Counted from the first letter of the stretch, positions 45,527 through 57,741 are shown. The stretch: DNA of 64,000 bases from Cryobacterium arcticum (GCF_003185895.1 NZ_QHLY01000012.1:682001-746000); one strand, 5' to 3'. Numbers and translations: made by a program. The notes: generated from the sequence alone by a model not told the origin.

Positions 45527-46342
45527 ATGACGAAGCAGCTGCATCCCTGGTCCCGCTACGTCGCTGTAGGCGACTCCTTCACGGAAGGCGTGGGCGATCC
45601 GGAACCCGCCAGCCCGGGCGGGAACCGCGGTTGGTCCGACCGGGTGGCTGAGGTTCTCAGTCAGGGATCCGACGATTTCGCCTACGGCAACCTCGCGGTG
45701 CGCGGCAAGCTGATGAACCAGATCCTGGCGGAACAGGTGCGCCCGGCCCTCGAGCTGCACCCGGACCTGATCACGATCTCCGCGGGCGGGAACGACGTGC
45801 TGCGACCCGGCAGCGACCCCGACGCGATCGCGTCCCGGCTCGACGAGGCCGTCACCCTGCTGGGCTCTGAGGGTGCGACGGTGGTGGTGTTCACCGGCAC
45901 CGACGTGCGCTTCTCCCCGGTGCTCAGGGGCCTGCGCGGCAAGGTCGCGATCTACAACGAGAACATCCGCGCCGTGGCCGCGGCGCACGACTGCATCGTG
46001 GCCGATCTGTGGTCGCTCACCGAGATCCAGGATGCCCGGATGTGGGCGCCAGACCGGCTGCACTTCAACCCGCTCGGCCACCACACCGTGGCCAGGATGG
46101 TGCTGGACACCCTCAACGTGCCGAACACCCTCGAGGCGATGGTGCCGGAGCCGATGCCGGGCACGACCTGGCGCCAGGCGCGCACCGAGGACCTCGCTTG
46201 GGCACGGGAGTACCTCGTGCCGTGGGTCTTGCGGCGGGTGCGGCACCAGTCCTCCGGTGACCACGTGCTGCCCAAACGGCCGGCCGCGGACCCGGTCACG
46301 CGGCTCGACGAGCCGGACGAGCCGCTCGAACGGCTGGGTTAG
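45527..46342 (+). CDS. SGNH/GDSL family hydrolase
   Basis: A 271-residue esterase-like enzyme. The blocks are GDSFTEG (nucleophile S17), GNLAVRGK (block II), SAGGNDVL (block III) and DRLHFNPLGH (catalytic D and H). There is no signal peptide, so it is cytoplasmic. Substrate unknown; acyl esters are typical. ATG start, divergent from the helicase. Confidence 0.9.
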   Translation: MTKQLHPWSRYVAVGDSFTEGVGDPEPASPGGNRGWSDRVAEVLSQGSDDFAYGNLAVRGKLMNQILAEQVRPALELHPDLITISAGGNDVLRPGSDPDAIASRLDEAVTLLGSEGATVVVFTGTDVRFSPVLRGLRGKVAIYNENIRAVAAAHDCIVADLWSLTEIQDARMWAPDRLHFNPLGHHTVARMVLDTLNVPNTLEAMVPEPMPGTTWRQARTEDLAWAREYLVPWVLRRVRHQSSGDHVLPKRPAADPVTRLDEPDEPLERLG

Positions 46343-46364
46343 CCGCTCCGGCGAGAGCTCGCGT

Positions 46365-47588
46365 TTAGACCTCGCCCGGGTGGGTCCAGCGCCAGAAAGG
46401 CCCGGGGTCGGTGAGGGTCTCGTCGAGTACCAACGGCACGGTCATGGTCTGGCTGCCGACGGTGACGTCGACGCTGCCGACGGAGTCGCCTTCCTCGCCC
46501 ACGGTGACGGGCTCGACGTCGGCGGTGGTGGTGATCGGAGTGTCCGACCACACCACGGCGCTCTCGGTGGTCTCGGCCACAGCCTGCCCTGACTGGCCCC
46601 ACGGGGTCGTGTACGAGCCGAACGGGGTGCCGGCCTCCACCAGGGTGATCTGACGGAATCCGGGCTCCACACTGTCGATGAGCGAGAGCACGGTCTCGTT
46701 CAGTTCCGGGTGGGTGTCGCCGCCGAGTACCACGCCCACCATGGTGACGCTGGTGTCGCCGACGGGAACGTCGACGGCGAACAGCAGGCACGCGCCGGCC
46801 TCGTCGGTGGTGCCGGTCTTGATCCCGTCCACCCCGTCGATGCCCAGCAGCTTGTTGGTGTTGGTGACGGTGCCAACGGTGGGGATCTCGGCGGAGGGCA
46901 TGGCCACGATCTGCGCCAGCACCGGGTTCGCCATCACGAGCTTGCCGATCTCCACGAGGTCGGCCGGGCTGCTCACGCTCTCCGCGGAGATGCCGCTGGT
47001 GTCGGCGACGGTGGTTCCGGTCAGGGAGTGCGCGGCGAGGTATGCGGTCGCGGCGTCCAGGTAGGCATCGACGGAACCGAACGCCCACACGGCCAGGGAC
47101 ACGCTGTAGTTGTTCGCCGACGGGATCAGCATGGTCTCGAAGGCCTCCCGCTGTGACAGCACCATGCCGGACACCACGGGGGCGACGGAGCCGTTCTCGG
47201 CGATCGCGTCGTAGTAGATGTCGACATCCTCGTCGGTGAACGTGATGTCGGGGCCGGCGTCGTCGCCGCTGAGCGGTTTGGCCTCGAGGATGACCAGGGA
47301 GGTGATCATCTTGGTGATGCTGGCGATCGGCACCGAACTCTGGTCGCCGGTACTGCCGAGCACACCGTCGTAACCGACGGCGCCGATCGCGCCGGCACCC
47401 TGCGCCGGCCAGACCGGCTGCGCCGCGGCCTGGGTCAGGGCGACCGGCTCGCTGAGGGCGGCAGCCGTGGCGGAGACGGGTGCGAGGCCCGTGCTGGTGA
47501 GGTAGGCGATGGCCGCGAGAACCACGGCGAGGCCGCCGAAGAAAGCGATACGCCGACGGTGATAGACCTGACGTCGGGTGAGAGACAT
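46365..47588 (-). CDS. D-alanyl-D-alanine carboxypeptidase (penicillin-binding protein 5/6 type)
   Basis: A 407-residue extracellular serine peptidase that trims peptidoglycan stem pentapeptides. It has an N-terminal membrane anchor/signal (residues ~13-32). The catalytic motifs are S90-x-x-K93 (ASITK), S157-A-N (PSANN) and K257-T-G (GIKTGT). The fit to the S11 family is clear. There is no C-terminal amphipathic anchor, so the N-terminal helix probably tethers it. Confidence 0.93.
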   Translation of the reverse strand: MSLTRRQVYHRRRIAFFGGLAVVLAAIAYLTSTGLAPVSATAAALSEPVALTQAAAQPVWPAQGAGAIGAVGYDGVLGSTGDQSSVPIASITKMITSLVILEAKPLSGDDAGPDITFTDEDVDIYYDAIAENGSVAPVVSGMVLSQREAFETMLIPSANNYSVSLAVWAFGSVDAYLDAATAYLAAHSLTGTTVADTSGISAESVSSPADLVEIGKLVMANPVLAQIVAMPSAEIPTVGTVTNTNKLLGIDGVDGIKTGTTDEAGACLLFAVDVPVGDTSVTMVGVVLGGDTHPELNETVLSLIDSVEPGFRQITLVEAGTPFGSYTTPWGQSGQAVAETTESAVVWSDTPITTTADVEPVTVGEEGDSVGSVDVTVGSQTMTVPLVLDETLTDPGPFWRWTHPGEV

Positions 47589-47662
47589 TCGATGATTCTA
47601 ACGAAAGGTGCCTGACCGACCGCGCAGAACGGGCCGCGCGCCCGGGAACCGGGCCGGAGCGG

Positions 47663-48502
47663 TCAGGCGCGCAATGCGTAGAGCGCCACGGCGCTGGCGG
47701 AGGCCACGTTCAGGGAGTCCACCCCGTGCAGCATCGGGATGGTCACGACGGTATCGGCCACGGCCAGTGCGGTGTGGCTGAGCCCGTCGCCCTCGGTGCC
47801 GAGGATCAGGGCCACCCGTTCCGGCGGGTCGACGGCGAAGGCATCGAGGGAGACGGCGGTGTCGGACAGCGCGAGGGCGGCCAGGTGGAAGCCGTGCTCG
47901 TGCAGCACCGGGGCCGCCTCGGACCATTCCGGCAGCCGGGTCCACGGCACCTGCAGCACCGTGCCCATGCTGACCCGCACACTCCGCCGGTAGAGCGGGT
48001 CCGCGCAGCGCGGGGTGATCAGCACGGCGTCGGCGCCCAGGCCCGCGACACTGCGGAAAATCGCCCCGACGTTGGTGTGGTCGACAATGTCCTCCAGAAT
48101 CACGATGCGGCGGGCATCCCGGATGATGTCGGCCACCGACTGCAGGTCGGGCCGGTGCATCGCGGCCAACGCACCCCGGTGCAGGTTGTAGCCGGTGAGC
48201 TTCTCGAGCAGCGTGGCCGAGCCGACATAGATCGGCACCTCCGGCCAGTCGGCGAGCAGCCGGAGCGCATCCGGCAGCCACTGCTCCTGCACCAGCACCG
48301 ACCGCGGCCGGTGTCCGGCGGATATCGCCCGGCCGATGACCTTGGCCGACTCGGCGATGTACAGGCCGTTGGCCGGCTCTGACACCCGGCGCAACGCCAC
48401 ATCGGTCAGCCGGGAGTAGTCGGCGAGGCCGGGAGCATCGAGGTCGGTAATCGGGACGATCTGCACGGAGGTCGCCGCCTTTCTGGGAGGAGTGTGGCTC
48501 AC
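47663..48502 (-). CDS. TrmH (SpoU) family RNA 2'-O-methyltransferase
   Basis: A 279-residue SPOUT methyltransferase. The N-terminal substrate-binding part (YIAESAKVIGRAISAGHRP) precedes the knotted SAM domain with motif 1 LEDIVDHTNVGAIFRS, motif 2 LILGTEGDGLS and motif 3 IPMLHGVDSLNVASASAVAL. The target RNA (23S rRNA or tRNA) is not clear. Confidence 0.9.
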   Translation of the reverse strand: MSHTPPRKAATSVQIVPITDLDAPGLADYSRLTDVALRRVSEPANGLYIAESAKVIGRAISAGHRPRSVLVQEQWLPDALRLLADWPEVPIYVGSATLLEKLTGYNLHRGALAAMHRPDLQSVADIIRDARRIVILEDIVDHTNVGAIFRSVAGLGADAVLITPRCADPLYRRSVRVSMGTVLQVPWTRLPEWSEAAPVLHEHGFHLAALALSDTAVSLDAFAVDPPERVALILGTEGDGLSHTALAVADTVVTIPMLHGVDSLNVASASAVALYALRA

Positions 48503-48631
48503 AGCTGCGTCTCAGCCACACGGAATGACGTAACACAGTCGAAAACTGACCAGTTTAGACTCAGAGGACATCACTGTCGGCCACGCACCCGTGCGACCGG
48601 CCCGGCGGGGACGTGACGAGGATGGAGCACC

Positions 48632-49483
48632 ATGACGGCCGAGACTGTCCTGACGACGTCGGCGGGAGCCGCAGCAGACCTGGACGCTGTCGCGGATATC
48701 CTGCGCGGCCGCCGGACCGCCGTTCTGACCGGCGCCGGCGTGAGTACCGATTCCGGCATCCCGGACTACCGCGGTGCCGGTGCGCCGGTACGGGTTCCGA
48801 TGACCTTCCAGAACTTCCTCGCCGACGAACGCGCCCGCAAACGCTACTGGGCGGGCAGCCACCTCGGTTGGCACCGGTTCCGGGCGGCCGAACCGAATCT
48901 CGGCCATCGCTCGCTGGTGACCCTGGAGGCCGCCGGTCTGGTCAGCGGCATCATCACGCAGAACGTCGACGGCCTGCACACCCGCGCCGGATCCCGCCAT
49001 GTGGTCGACCTGCACGGCTCTATGGACCTGGTGGTGTGCCTGTCGTGCGGGCAGGCGTTCGGCCGTGACAGCATCGCGGCGCGCCTCGAAGCGAACAACC
49101 CGGTGCTCGCGCATCCGGAACAGGTGGAGATCGCGCCGGACGGTGACGCCATCGTCGTCGACATCGACGGCTTCGTCGTACCGGACTGCTCGGTCTGCGG
49201 CGGGCTGCTGAAGCCCAACGTGGTCTTCTTCGGCGAGCTGGTTCCCACCGGCAAGTTCACCGCGGCAGCCGCACTGGTGCGGGCAGCGGATGCCCTGGTC
49301 ATCGCGGGATCCTCGCTCGCGGTCAATTCGGGCATCCGGTTGCTCGAACTGGCCAGGCGCCGCAAGCTGCCGATCGTGGTGATCAACCGCGGGGCGACCA
49401 AGGGTGACGGCCGGGCCCTGGTTAAGCTGGAGGCAGGCACGTCCGAGACGTTTGCCGGGCTGGTGACCCGACTCACCGACTAG
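48632..49483 (+). CDS. Sir2 family NAD-dependent protein deacetylase
   Basis: A 283-residue sirtuin. GAGVSTDSGIPDYRG is at residues 34-48, TQNVDG at 109-114 and the catalytic H128 in DLHGS. The zinc cysteines are C136/C139 and C186/C189. The class II-like sequence and the missing Tyr/Arg pair typical of desuccinylases favour deacetylation or mono-ADP-ribosylation. ATG start, with a short gap to the phosphatase gene. Confidence 0.93.
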   Translation: MTAETVLTTSAGAAADLDAVADILRGRRTAVLTGAGVSTDSGIPDYRGAGAPVRVPMTFQNFLADERARKRYWAGSHLGWHRFRAAEPNLGHRSLVTLEAAGLVSGIITQNVDGLHTRAGSRHVVDLHGSMDLVVCLSCGQAFGRDSIAARLEANNPVLAHPEQVEIAPDGDAIVVDIDGFVVPDCSVCGGLLKPNVVFFGELVPTGKFTAAAALVRAADALVIAGSSLAVNSGIRLLELARRRKLPIVVINRGATKGDGRALVKLEAGTSETFAGLVTRLTD

Positions 49484-49505
49484 GACTCGTTCAGGAGAAG
49501 GCGCT

Positions 49506-50078
49506 GTGCAGACAACCAGGCTCGCGATTGTTCGGCACGGCCAGACCGACTGGAACCTGGAGAAGCGTATCCAGGGCAGCACCGACATCCCCCTGAACAG
49601 CCTCGGTCGCGCCCAGGCGGCCGAAACCGGGTTGAACCTGGCCGGTGTGCCGTGGGCCGCGATCGTGAGCAGCCCGCTCGTTCGTGCCCACGAGACGGCC
49701 CGCATCATCGCCGGCGAATTGGATCTGCCTGCACCCCTGGTGATTCCGGAACTGACCGAGCGTCATCACGGCGAGATCGAGGGACTCACCTTCACCGAAC
49801 GCCAGCTGCGCTTCCCGGACGGGTCGCGCGTTCCGGGGCTGGAGAGCCGCCAGGCGGTGCTCGACCGGGTTCTGCCCGCCCTCGAGCGGGTCGCGGCCGA
49901 CCATCAGGGCGGGCAGGTGATCGTGGTCTGCCACGGCGGAGTGATCGGCACCCTGGTGCGCTACGCAACCGACGGGGCGCGCCCCGCCGCCGGCGAGCTC
50001 ATCCCGAACGGCTCGGTGCACGACTTCCGGTGGCAGGACGGCCGGCTCGAGTTGGAGAGTTTCCTCTCGGTGCCCTGA
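49506..50078 (+). CDS. Histidine phosphatase family protein
   Basis: A 190-residue phosphoglycerate-mutase-like phosphatase. The catalytic RHGQTDWN lies at residues 10-17, the second conserved arginine in SSPLVRAHETA, E in ERHHGEIEG and the second histidine in VVCHGG. Likely a small-molecule phosphatase such as the RNase HI-associated or cobalamin type; the substrate is not resolved. GTG start, 22 bases after the sirtuin gene, probably the same transcript. Confidence 0.9.
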   Translation: MQTTRLAIVRHGQTDWNLEKRIQGSTDIPLNSLGRAQAAETGLNLAGVPWAAIVSSPLVRAHETARIIAGELDLPAPLVIPELTERHHGEIEGLTFTERQLRFPDGSRVPGLESRQAVLDRVLPALERVAADHQGGQVIVVCHGGVIGTLVRYATDGARPAAGELIPNGSVHDFRWQDGRLELESFLSVP

Positions 50079-50089
50079 GCGAGTCGGCC

Positions 50090-51199
50090 TCAGCGCTGCC
50101 TGTCGGTGGCAGCGGTGCCGGTCAACACGGCCAGGAGGCGGGCGGCGGAGGTCGCCCAGGTGAACCGGGCGGCCTGCACCAGCGAGCGTTGTGACCGGCT
50201 GGCCCACTCCCCCGGCACGTCGAGGTTGCGCACGGCGGCCGCGACGGCGTCGGGGTCGCGCGGGGTGACATAGCTGGCCGCGTCGCCGCCGATCTCCCGG
50301 AAGATGGGGATGTCACTGACGACCACCGGGATGCCCAGGCTCATCGCCTCCACCAGCGGAATTCCGAAGCCCTCGTCGAGGGAGGTGGTGACCAGCGCGG
50401 TCGCACTGTCCAGCAGGGCCACGTACTCGGCATCGCTGACCCCGTTGTGGAAGACCAGCCGGGCCTGCGGGGCGAGCGCGGACAGTCGGGCGCGCTCGGC
50501 GTCGCCGATCCGGCTGAGCAGGTGCAGTTCGTAGCCGGGCAGGGCCGCAGTTGCGCGCACCAGGGTGTCGACGTTCTTGTACGGCATGAACGAGCCCATG
50601 TAGATCAGGCGCTTCGTCGCCGGGGCCGACCGGTCGGTCGGCTCTCCCGTTGCGGCGACGGCGTCGGCCGCGTTGGGCACGACAGAGACGGGCCGCCGGG
50701 TGAGCCGGTGGCGCTGGATCAGTCCGGCGGTGGTCTCTGACACCGTCACGACGCCGTCCGACCGGTTCAGCAGCATCCGTTGTGGCCACCAGGAGAGGTG
50801 ATACAACCGCCAGAGCAGCCGGATGCCGGCCGAGAATTCTCGCGGCGGGGTGCGGTTGCGGTAGTAGATCAGATCGTGCACCGTCAGCACGAGCCGGTAA
50901 CGGCGACCCCACGACCCCATCGTCTGCATGGGACTGAAGACGATGTCGGGCGAGAGCTTGTTCACCGTCAGGGCCACGAGAGGTTCGAGCACACTCGTGG
51001 GTGAGCGCACCAACTGCCACGGCAGCGCCGGCAGCATGTCCAGCTGCCGGTGGTCACTGATCAGCATCGTCACCGGATGCAGCCGGCCGAGTTCGGTGAC
51101 CAGGCCCGCCGTGTACCGGCTGATGCCGTCGTGCCTGTCGGTGCGGGTGTACCGGCAGTCGAAGACGATGCGCAGCGAACCCTGGGGCGCGGCGGTCAC
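50090..51199 (-). CDS. Family 4 glycosyltransferase
   Basis: A 369-residue GT-B enzyme. N-terminal features are FDCRYTRTDRHDGISRYTAG and the HDLIYYRN segment. The C-terminal nucleotide-sugar domain has YMGSFMPYKNVDTLVRA and the EX7E motif in TSLDEGFGIPLVEAMSLGIP. It probably makes a cell-envelope glycoconjugate. Its start overlaps the end of the alpha/beta hydrolase by four bases. Confidence 0.9.
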   Translation of the reverse strand: MTAAPQGSLRIVFDCRYTRTDRHDGISRYTAGLVTELGRLHPVTMLISDHRQLDMLPALPWQLVRSPTSVLEPLVALTVNKLSPDIVFSPMQTMGSWGRRYRLVLTVHDLIYYRNRTPPREFSAGIRLLWRLYHLSWWPQRMLLNRSDGVVTVSETTAGLIQRHRLTRRPVSVVPNAADAVAATGEPTDRSAPATKRLIYMGSFMPYKNVDTLVRATAALPGYELHLLSRIGDAERARLSALAPQARLVFHNGVSDAEYVALLDSATALVTTSLDEGFGIPLVEAMSLGIPVVVSDIPIFREIGGDAASYVTPRDPDAVAAAVRNLDVPGEWASRSQRSLVQAARFTWATSAARLLAVLTGTAATDRQR

Positions 51200-52098
51200 G
51201 AGGCGTCACCGGCGAGGAAGGCGCGCAGTTCACGGGCGGCGTCCTCGGGGACCTCGTAGTGGATGAGGTGGCCGACCCCGGGCAGCACCACGAGCCGCGC
51301 GTCGGGGAAGGACGCGCGCAATCGCACCTGCGCGGCCACCGGGGTGATGTCATCCTTCTCGGCGGCGATCAGCAGGGTGCGGCTCGCGATGGAGGCGGCG
51401 TACTCGCTGACATCGTTGCTGACCGACGCGGTGAAGGCCTCGAGCACCACGGTGCGGTCGGCGAAGGCGGAGAAATACCTGTCGTGCTGGTTGTGGATCC
51501 ACCGGCGACGCTGCGGGCTGGGCGTCTTGGCCATGGTGATGCTCATCACTCGCACGATCACCCGGTTGCGCAGCAGCGCGAATCCGGCTCGCTCCGGCAG
51601 CTTGGCGGCCAACCAGTAGTAGAAGACGGCAAGGCGGGTCAGGATGCCGCGCGGGCCCGAGAGGGCGGGCGCCGCGATCGGGTTCACCAGCACCAGGTCG
51701 TGCGCGGGAAGCCCGGCGGGGGCGGCTGCCGCGGCGGAGACGATGATGGACCCGAACGAATGCCCGAGCACGACGAGGCGACCGGGGATCGCCGCGAGGC
51801 GGAGGAATTCGGCCAGCCAGGCGGCGTAGGACTCGATGGTGTGCGGCAGGGTCGCGAAGGCCGCGGATTCGCCGAACCCGGGCAGATCGGGCGAGATCAC
51901 GCGAAGGCCGTGCAGCTGCGCCACGACGGCCTCGAGCCCATGATGATCCCCCCGGAAACCATGCACCATCACGATGGTGACCGGGGATTCAGGGTCGCCG
52001 TATTCCCAGTACCTGGTGTCGCTGCCGAGCACAGACAGGGTGTGGGCGCGTGCGTCCATGAGGGTGAGCAGGTCGGCGTAAGGCGAGGGAACGATCAT
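51196..52098 (-). CDS. Alpha/beta hydrolase
   Basis: A 300-residue hydrolase. The oxyanion segment is VHGFRGDHHG, the nucleophile elbow GHSFGS (Ser near 116), the acid D in AEKDDITPV and the H in GVGHLIHYEVP. It lacks a clear signal peptide. Substrate unknown. Overlap with the glycosyltransferase suggests an operon. Confidence 0.9.
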   Translation of the reverse strand: MIVPSPYADLLTLMDARAHTLSVLGSDTRYWEYGDPESPVTIVMVHGFRGDHHGLEAVVAQLHGLRVISPDLPGFGESAAFATLPHTIESYAAWLAEFLRLAAIPGRLVVLGHSFGSIIVSAAAAAPAGLPAHDLVLVNPIAAPALSGPRGILTRLAVFYYWLAAKLPERAGFALLRNRVIVRVMSITMAKTPSPQRRRWIHNQHDRYFSAFADRTVVLEAFTASVSNDVSEYAASIASRTLLIAAEKDDITPVAAQVRLRASFPDARLVVLPGVGHLIHYEVPEDAARELRAFLAGDAS

Positions 52099-52211
52099 CG
52101 TTCCCAGTTTAGGCTGGCCGCAGCATCGCGGCTCGACAGAACCTGCGCCGATCGACCTAGACTCACTGCATCAGCACCAGCCACCGCCGCGACCGGGCCG
52201 GGAGGAACGCC

Positions 52212-53909
<1,698 letters not shown>

Positions 53910-53957
53910 ATCGCGCACGCGTCGCGCTCCGGCTGATCTCGCGCGGCTTAAACCGAA

Positions 53958-53985
53958 AGGGCGACCAGCCGAAGCTGGTCGCCCT
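53958..53985. terminator. Hairpin terminator between treS and L31 genes
   Basis: A perfect 12-base stem (53958-53969 with 53974-53985) with a CGAA tetraloop, 48 bases after treS and 20 bases beyond the L31 stop, placed to serve both strands. Confidence 0.7.
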
Positions 53986-54005
53986 GTCGTGCAGCTGGGG
54001 TCGGA

Positions 54006-54257
54006 CTACTTGCCGAAGCCCTTGTAGCGCGAGTTGAACTTCTCCACGCGTCCGGCGGAGTCCATGATGCGCTGCTTGCCCGTGTAGAACGGGTGCGACT
54101 CGGAGGAGATTTCCACGTCGATGACCGGGTACGTGGTGCCGTCTTCCCACTCGATGGTCTTCGAGCTGGAGACCGTCGAACGGGTAAGGAACGTCGCACC
54201 CGACGCGAGGTCGCGGAAGACCACGGGAGCGTATGTGGGGTGAATGTCAGACTTCAT
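54006..54257 (-). CDS. rpmE2: Ribosomal protein bL31 type B
   Basis: An 83-residue large-subunit protein. The sequence [20 protein letters not shown] and [20 protein letters not shown] is typical, and the absence of the CxxC zinc pair marks the zinc-independent B type. The ATG at 54257 has a ribosome site (AAGGAAG). B-type L31 usually replaces the zinc form when zinc is low; no Zur box is evident upstream. Confidence 0.95.
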   Translation of the reverse strand: MKSDIHPTYAPVVFRDLASGATFLTRSTVSSSKTIEWEDGTTYPVIDVEISSESHPFYTGKQRIMDSAGRVEKFNSRYKGFGK

Positions 54258-54391
54258 GGAGACTTCCTTGGTGCGTTTCGGTGGGTGGGTTCTGGCTCGC
54301 CGGTTGCGGCAGAAAAGTATTCCGGTCACGAGGACCAGCTATGGAGTTTAGCAGAATCTTGGGCCCTGAGGTGCCCAGGACACGGGAACGG

Positions 54392-55180
54392 TCAGATTGC
54401 GCGTGCCGAGTACCGTCCGTCGGTCTCGGTGAGCTCGATCTCGAGCCCGAACGCCTCGCTGAGAGTAGCAGCGGTGAGGGCTTCCGCGAGCGGTCCGGCG
54501 CTGACGACCTTGCCGCCGGAGAGCAGCAGCACGTGGGTGAATCCACGCGGGATCTCTTCCACGTGGTGGGTGACCATGATGATCGCCGGGGAGTTCGGCT
54601 CGCTGGCGTACCCGCTGAGCAGGCGCAGCAGCTCTTCGCGGGCGCCGAGGTCGAGGCTGGCGGCGGGTTCGTCGAGCAGCAGGATCTCGGGGTCGGTCAT
54701 GATCGACCTGGCGATCTGCACCCGCTTCTGTTCACCGTCGCTCAGGGTGCCGAACTTGCGGTCGGCGAGGTGGTCGAGCTTCCACTCGGTGAGCACGCGT
54801 TGGGCGCGGCGCTCGTCGATCTCCTCGTATTCCTCGTTCCAGCGACCCGTGACCGAGTACGCCGCCGTCATCACGACGTTGAGCACGGTTTCGCCGGCCG
54901 GCACCCGGCGGGCCATCGCGGTGGAGGCAAAGCCGATGCGGGGGCGGAGTTCGAACAGATCGCTGCCGCCGAGGGGTTCTTCGAGTACCTCTGCGGTTCC
55001 CTTGGACGGGTGGATGAGCGCGGCGGCGATCTGCAGCGTGGTGGTCTTGCCGGCGCCGTTCGGGCCGAGGATCACCCAACGCTGATCGCTGTCCACGCTC
55101 CAATCCACTGAGTCGAGGATGGTGGTGCCACCCCGGACGACGGAAACCTCGGTGAAGTGAAGAACGTTGACCATGACCAT
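54392..55180 (-). CDS. ABC transporter ATP-binding protein
   Basis: A 262-residue ATPase. Walker A is GPNGAGKTT (~39-47), the signature is LSDGEQKR (S-D in place of the usual LSGGQ) and Walker B is EILLLDEPAAS. The closest relatives by eye are the orphan ModF/YlmA-type ATPases. No permease is adjacent. ATGs at 55180 and 55174 are both possible starts. Confidence 0.85.
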   Translation of the reverse strand: MVMVNVLHFTEVSVVRGGTTILDSVDWSVDSDQRWVILGPNGAGKTTTLQIAAALIHPSKGTAEVLEEPLGGSDLFELRPRIGFASTAMARRVPAGETVLNVVMTAAYSVTGRWNEEYEEIDERRAQRVLTEWKLDHLADRKFGTLSDGEQKRVQIARSIMTDPEILLLDEPAASLDLGAREELLRLLSGYASEPNSPAIIMVTHHVEEIPRGFTHVLLLSGGKVVSAGPLAEALTAATLSEAFGLEIELTETDGRYSARAI

Positions 55181-55233
55181 AAGCCCATGTTATCGGGCGG
55201 CGCGAGCGGTCAGGTCACGCCTCTCCCGGTCGC

Positions 55234-56415
55234 TCAGAGCAGGCCGGCGTAAATCTCCCTGGTGCTCGCGGCGATCTGGCCCCAACTGAAGATCTTCTCG
55301 GCGCGGACCCGGCCGGCGCGGCCCATTTCGGCGGCGCGAGCGGGATCGGCGACCACCTCGGTGAGGATGCGGGCGAGATCGGCCACGAAGACCTCGGGGT
55401 CGGTCGGGGTGCCGGTTCCGTCGCTGAGCTGGTCGATGGGCACCAGCCGGCCGGTCTCGCCATCCGCGACCACCTCGGGGATGCCGCCGGTGGCGGTGCC
55501 GACGACGGGGAGGCCGCAGGCCATCGCCTCGAGGTTGACGATGCCGAGCGGTTCGTAGACCGATGGGCAGACGAAGACGGTTCCGGCGGTGAGCACCGCA
55601 GACAGCTCGTGCTGCGGCAGCAGCCGGTCGATCCAGACCACACCGGAGCGTTCCTTCTGCAACGCTTCGACACCCGCGGTGACCTCGGCGAGAATGCCGG
55701 CGGTGTCGGGCGCTCCGGCGCAGAGCACCAGCTGGACCTCCGGCGGCAGCAGGGCGGCAGCGCGCAAGAGGTAGGGCAGGCCCTTCTGCCGGGTGATCCG
55801 GCCGACGAACACCACAGACGGACGGTCGGGATCGATGCCCAGGGCACGCACGGTGGCGTCGTCCTCTGTGGGCTTCCAGCGGTCCAGGTCGATGCCGTTG
55901 TAGACGACGTGCACGCGGGACTCATCCAGCGCCGGGTAGCTGCGCAGGATGTCGGCGCGCATCCCGCCGCTGACGGCGATGACGGCGTCGGCGGCCTCGA
56001 ACGCGGTCTTCTCGATCCAGCTCGACACCCGGTAGCCGCCGCCGAGCTGTTCGGCCTTCCACGGCCGCAACGGCTCGAGGCTGTGCGCCGTGACGACGTG
56101 CGGAACACCGTGCAGCAGCTTGGCGATATGCCCGGCGCCGTTGGCATACCAGGTGTGCGAGTGCACGATGTCGGCTCCGGCGACGTCCTGGGCCATCTGC
56201 AGGTCGACGCCCAACGTGGTCAGGGTGGCGTTGGCGTCAGCGAGTTCTGCCGGCACGCCATACGCGAAGGTGTCGGCCTCGGTGCGGGGCGCCCCGAAGC
56301 AGCGCACGGTGACATCGATGTCGGTTCGGAGGGCCTTGACCAGTTCCGCGACGTGGACACCGGCGCCTCCGTAAATCTCGGGCGGATATTCCTTGGTGAG
56401 CAGATCGACGCGCAT
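55234..56415 (-). CDS. glgM: Glycogen synthase / alpha-maltose-1-phosphate synthase
   Basis: A 393-residue GT5/GT4-like enzyme. N-terminal [20 protein letters not shown] is the ADP-glucose-binding start; the C-terminal domain has [15 protein letters not shown] and the EX7E region [19 protein letters not shown]. The length (~390) and divergent position next to glgC match mycobacterial Rv1212c/GlgM, which makes maltose 1-phosphate from ADP-glucose. It was traditionally annotated GlgA; the two are not separable by eye. Confidence 0.85.
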   Translation of the reverse strand: MRVDLLTKEYPPEIYGGAGVHVAELVKALRTDIDVTVRCFGAPRTEADTFAYGVPAELADANATLTTLGVDLQMAQDVAGADIVHSHTWYANGAGHIAKLLHGVPHVVTAHSLEPLRPWKAEQLGGGYRVSSWIEKTAFEAADAVIAVSGGMRADILRSYPALDESRVHVVYNGIDLDRWKPTEDDATVRALGIDPDRPSVVFVGRITRQKGLPYLLRAAALLPPEVQLVLCAGAPDTAGILAEVTAGVEALQKERSGVVWIDRLLPQHELSAVLTAGTVFVCPSVYEPLGIVNLEAMACGLPVVGTATGGIPEVVADGETGRLVPIDQLSDGTGTPTDPEVFVADLARILTEVVADPARAAEMGRAGRVRAEKIFSWGQIAASTREIYAGLL

Positions 56416-56496
56416 GCAGTAAAACTAGCGCAGGGTGAAGGGCGGACACACCCCCACACGCTGGTCGTTCCTCCCGGATGGCCCTACTCTGAAGTT

Positions 56497-57741
56497 ATGA
56501 AGGCCCAGAAGATCTTTGGAATCGTTCTCGCAGGCGGCGAGGGAAAACGGCTGATGCCGTTGACCGAAGACCGCGCCAAACCAGCGGTGCCGTTTGGAGG
56601 GCATTACCGGTTGATCGACTTCGCTCTGTCGAACCTGATCAACTCCGGTGTCACCCAGATCGTCGTCCTGACCCAGTACAAGTCCCACAGCCTCGACCGG
56701 CACGTGTCGCAGACCTGGCATGTTTCCGGTGGACTGTTCAACTCCTACATCGCCTCCGTCCCCGCACAGCAGCGGCTCGGTAAGCGCTGGTTCAGCGGTT
56801 CTGCGGATGCGATCCTGCAGAGCCTCAACCTGATCCATGACGAGAAGCCCGACATCGTCGTCGTGGTCGGTGCCGACCACGTCTACCGCATGGACTTCAG
56901 CCAGATGATCGATGCACACATCGCGTCGGGCGCCCAGGCTACCGTCGCCGCCATCCGCCAGCCCATCGGTCTGGCCGACCAGTTCGGCGTCATCGATGTG
57001 GATGCCGCGACCCCCGACCGGATCAAGGACTTCCTGGAGAAGCCCAAGGACGCTGTCGGACTGGCCGATGCGCCGCACGAGGTGTTCGCCTCGATGGGCA
57101 ACTACGTCTTCAACGCCGACGCCCTGATCGAGGCCGTGCGCCGCGATGGCGAACGTACAGACTCCAGCCACGACATGGGTGGTGACATCGTTCCCGACTT
57201 CGTCTCTCGCGGGGAAGCCGGTGTGTACGACCTGCAGCGCAACGAGGTGCCGGGGTCAACGGATCGCGACCGGTACTACTGGCGCGATGTGGGAACCATC
57301 GATTCGTTCTTCGAGGCCCACCAGGACCTGATCAGCGCGCTGCCGGTGTTCAACCTCTACAACCAGAGCTGGCCGATCTTCAGCCAGCAGCTGAACTCGC
57401 CGCCGGCGAAGTTCGTGCGCGATGCCAAGGGTTCCCTCGGCACCGTGATCGACTCGATCGTGTCGCTGGGCTGCGTCATCTCGGGCGCGCACCTCGAGCG
57501 CAGCGTGGTGGGGCCCTGGGCCGTCATCGACTCCGGCGCGCACGTGGTGGACTCGATCGTGTTCGACCGGGTGCAGATCCGTCCGGGCGCCGTCGTGCAC
57601 CGCGCGATCCTCGACAAGGACGTCGTCGTCGAGGACGGCGCCAGCATCGGCGTCGACCGCGACCGCGACCTGGCCCGTGGGTTCAGCGTCACCGAGTCCG
57701 GAATCACCGTTGTCGGGAAGGGTGTGCACGTACACCCGTGA
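56497..57741 (+). CDS. glgC: Glucose-1-phosphate adenylyltransferase
   Basis: A 414-residue enzyme that makes ADP-glucose. The N-terminal [20 protein letters not shown] holds the nucleotide-binding loop; [28 protein letters not shown] and the C-terminal left-handed beta-helix are all present. The ATG at 56497 lies seven bases after a -10-like TACTCT (56485-56490), so the message may be leaderless. Its stop overlaps serB by four bases. Confidence 0.95.
   Translation: MKAQKIFGIVLAGGEGKRLMPLTEDRAKPAVPFGGHYRLIDFALSNLINSGVTQIVVLTQYKSHSLDRHVSQTWHVSGGLFNSYIASVPAQQRLGKRWFSGSADAILQSLNLIHDEKPDIVVVVGADHVYRMDFSQMIDAHIASGAQATVAAIRQPIGLADQFGVIDVDAATPDRIKDFLEKPKDAVGLADAPHEVFASMGNYVFNADALIEAVRRDGERTDSSHDMGGDIVPDFVSRGEAGVYDLQRNEVPGSTDRDRYYWRDVGTIDSFFEAHQDLISALPVFNLYNQSWPIFSQQLNSPPAKFVRDAKGSLGTVIDSIVSLGCVISGAHLERSVVGPWAVIDSGAHVVDSIVFDRVQIRPGAVVHRAILDKDVVVEDGASIGVDRDRDLARGFSVTESGITVVGKGVHVHP

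Noticed and set aside
54392..55180. ABC ATPase as the missing ATPase of the galactoside transporter
   Set aside because: It lacks the C-terminal regulatory domain of MsiK/MalK (about 370 residues expected, 262 seen) and lies 30 kb away.
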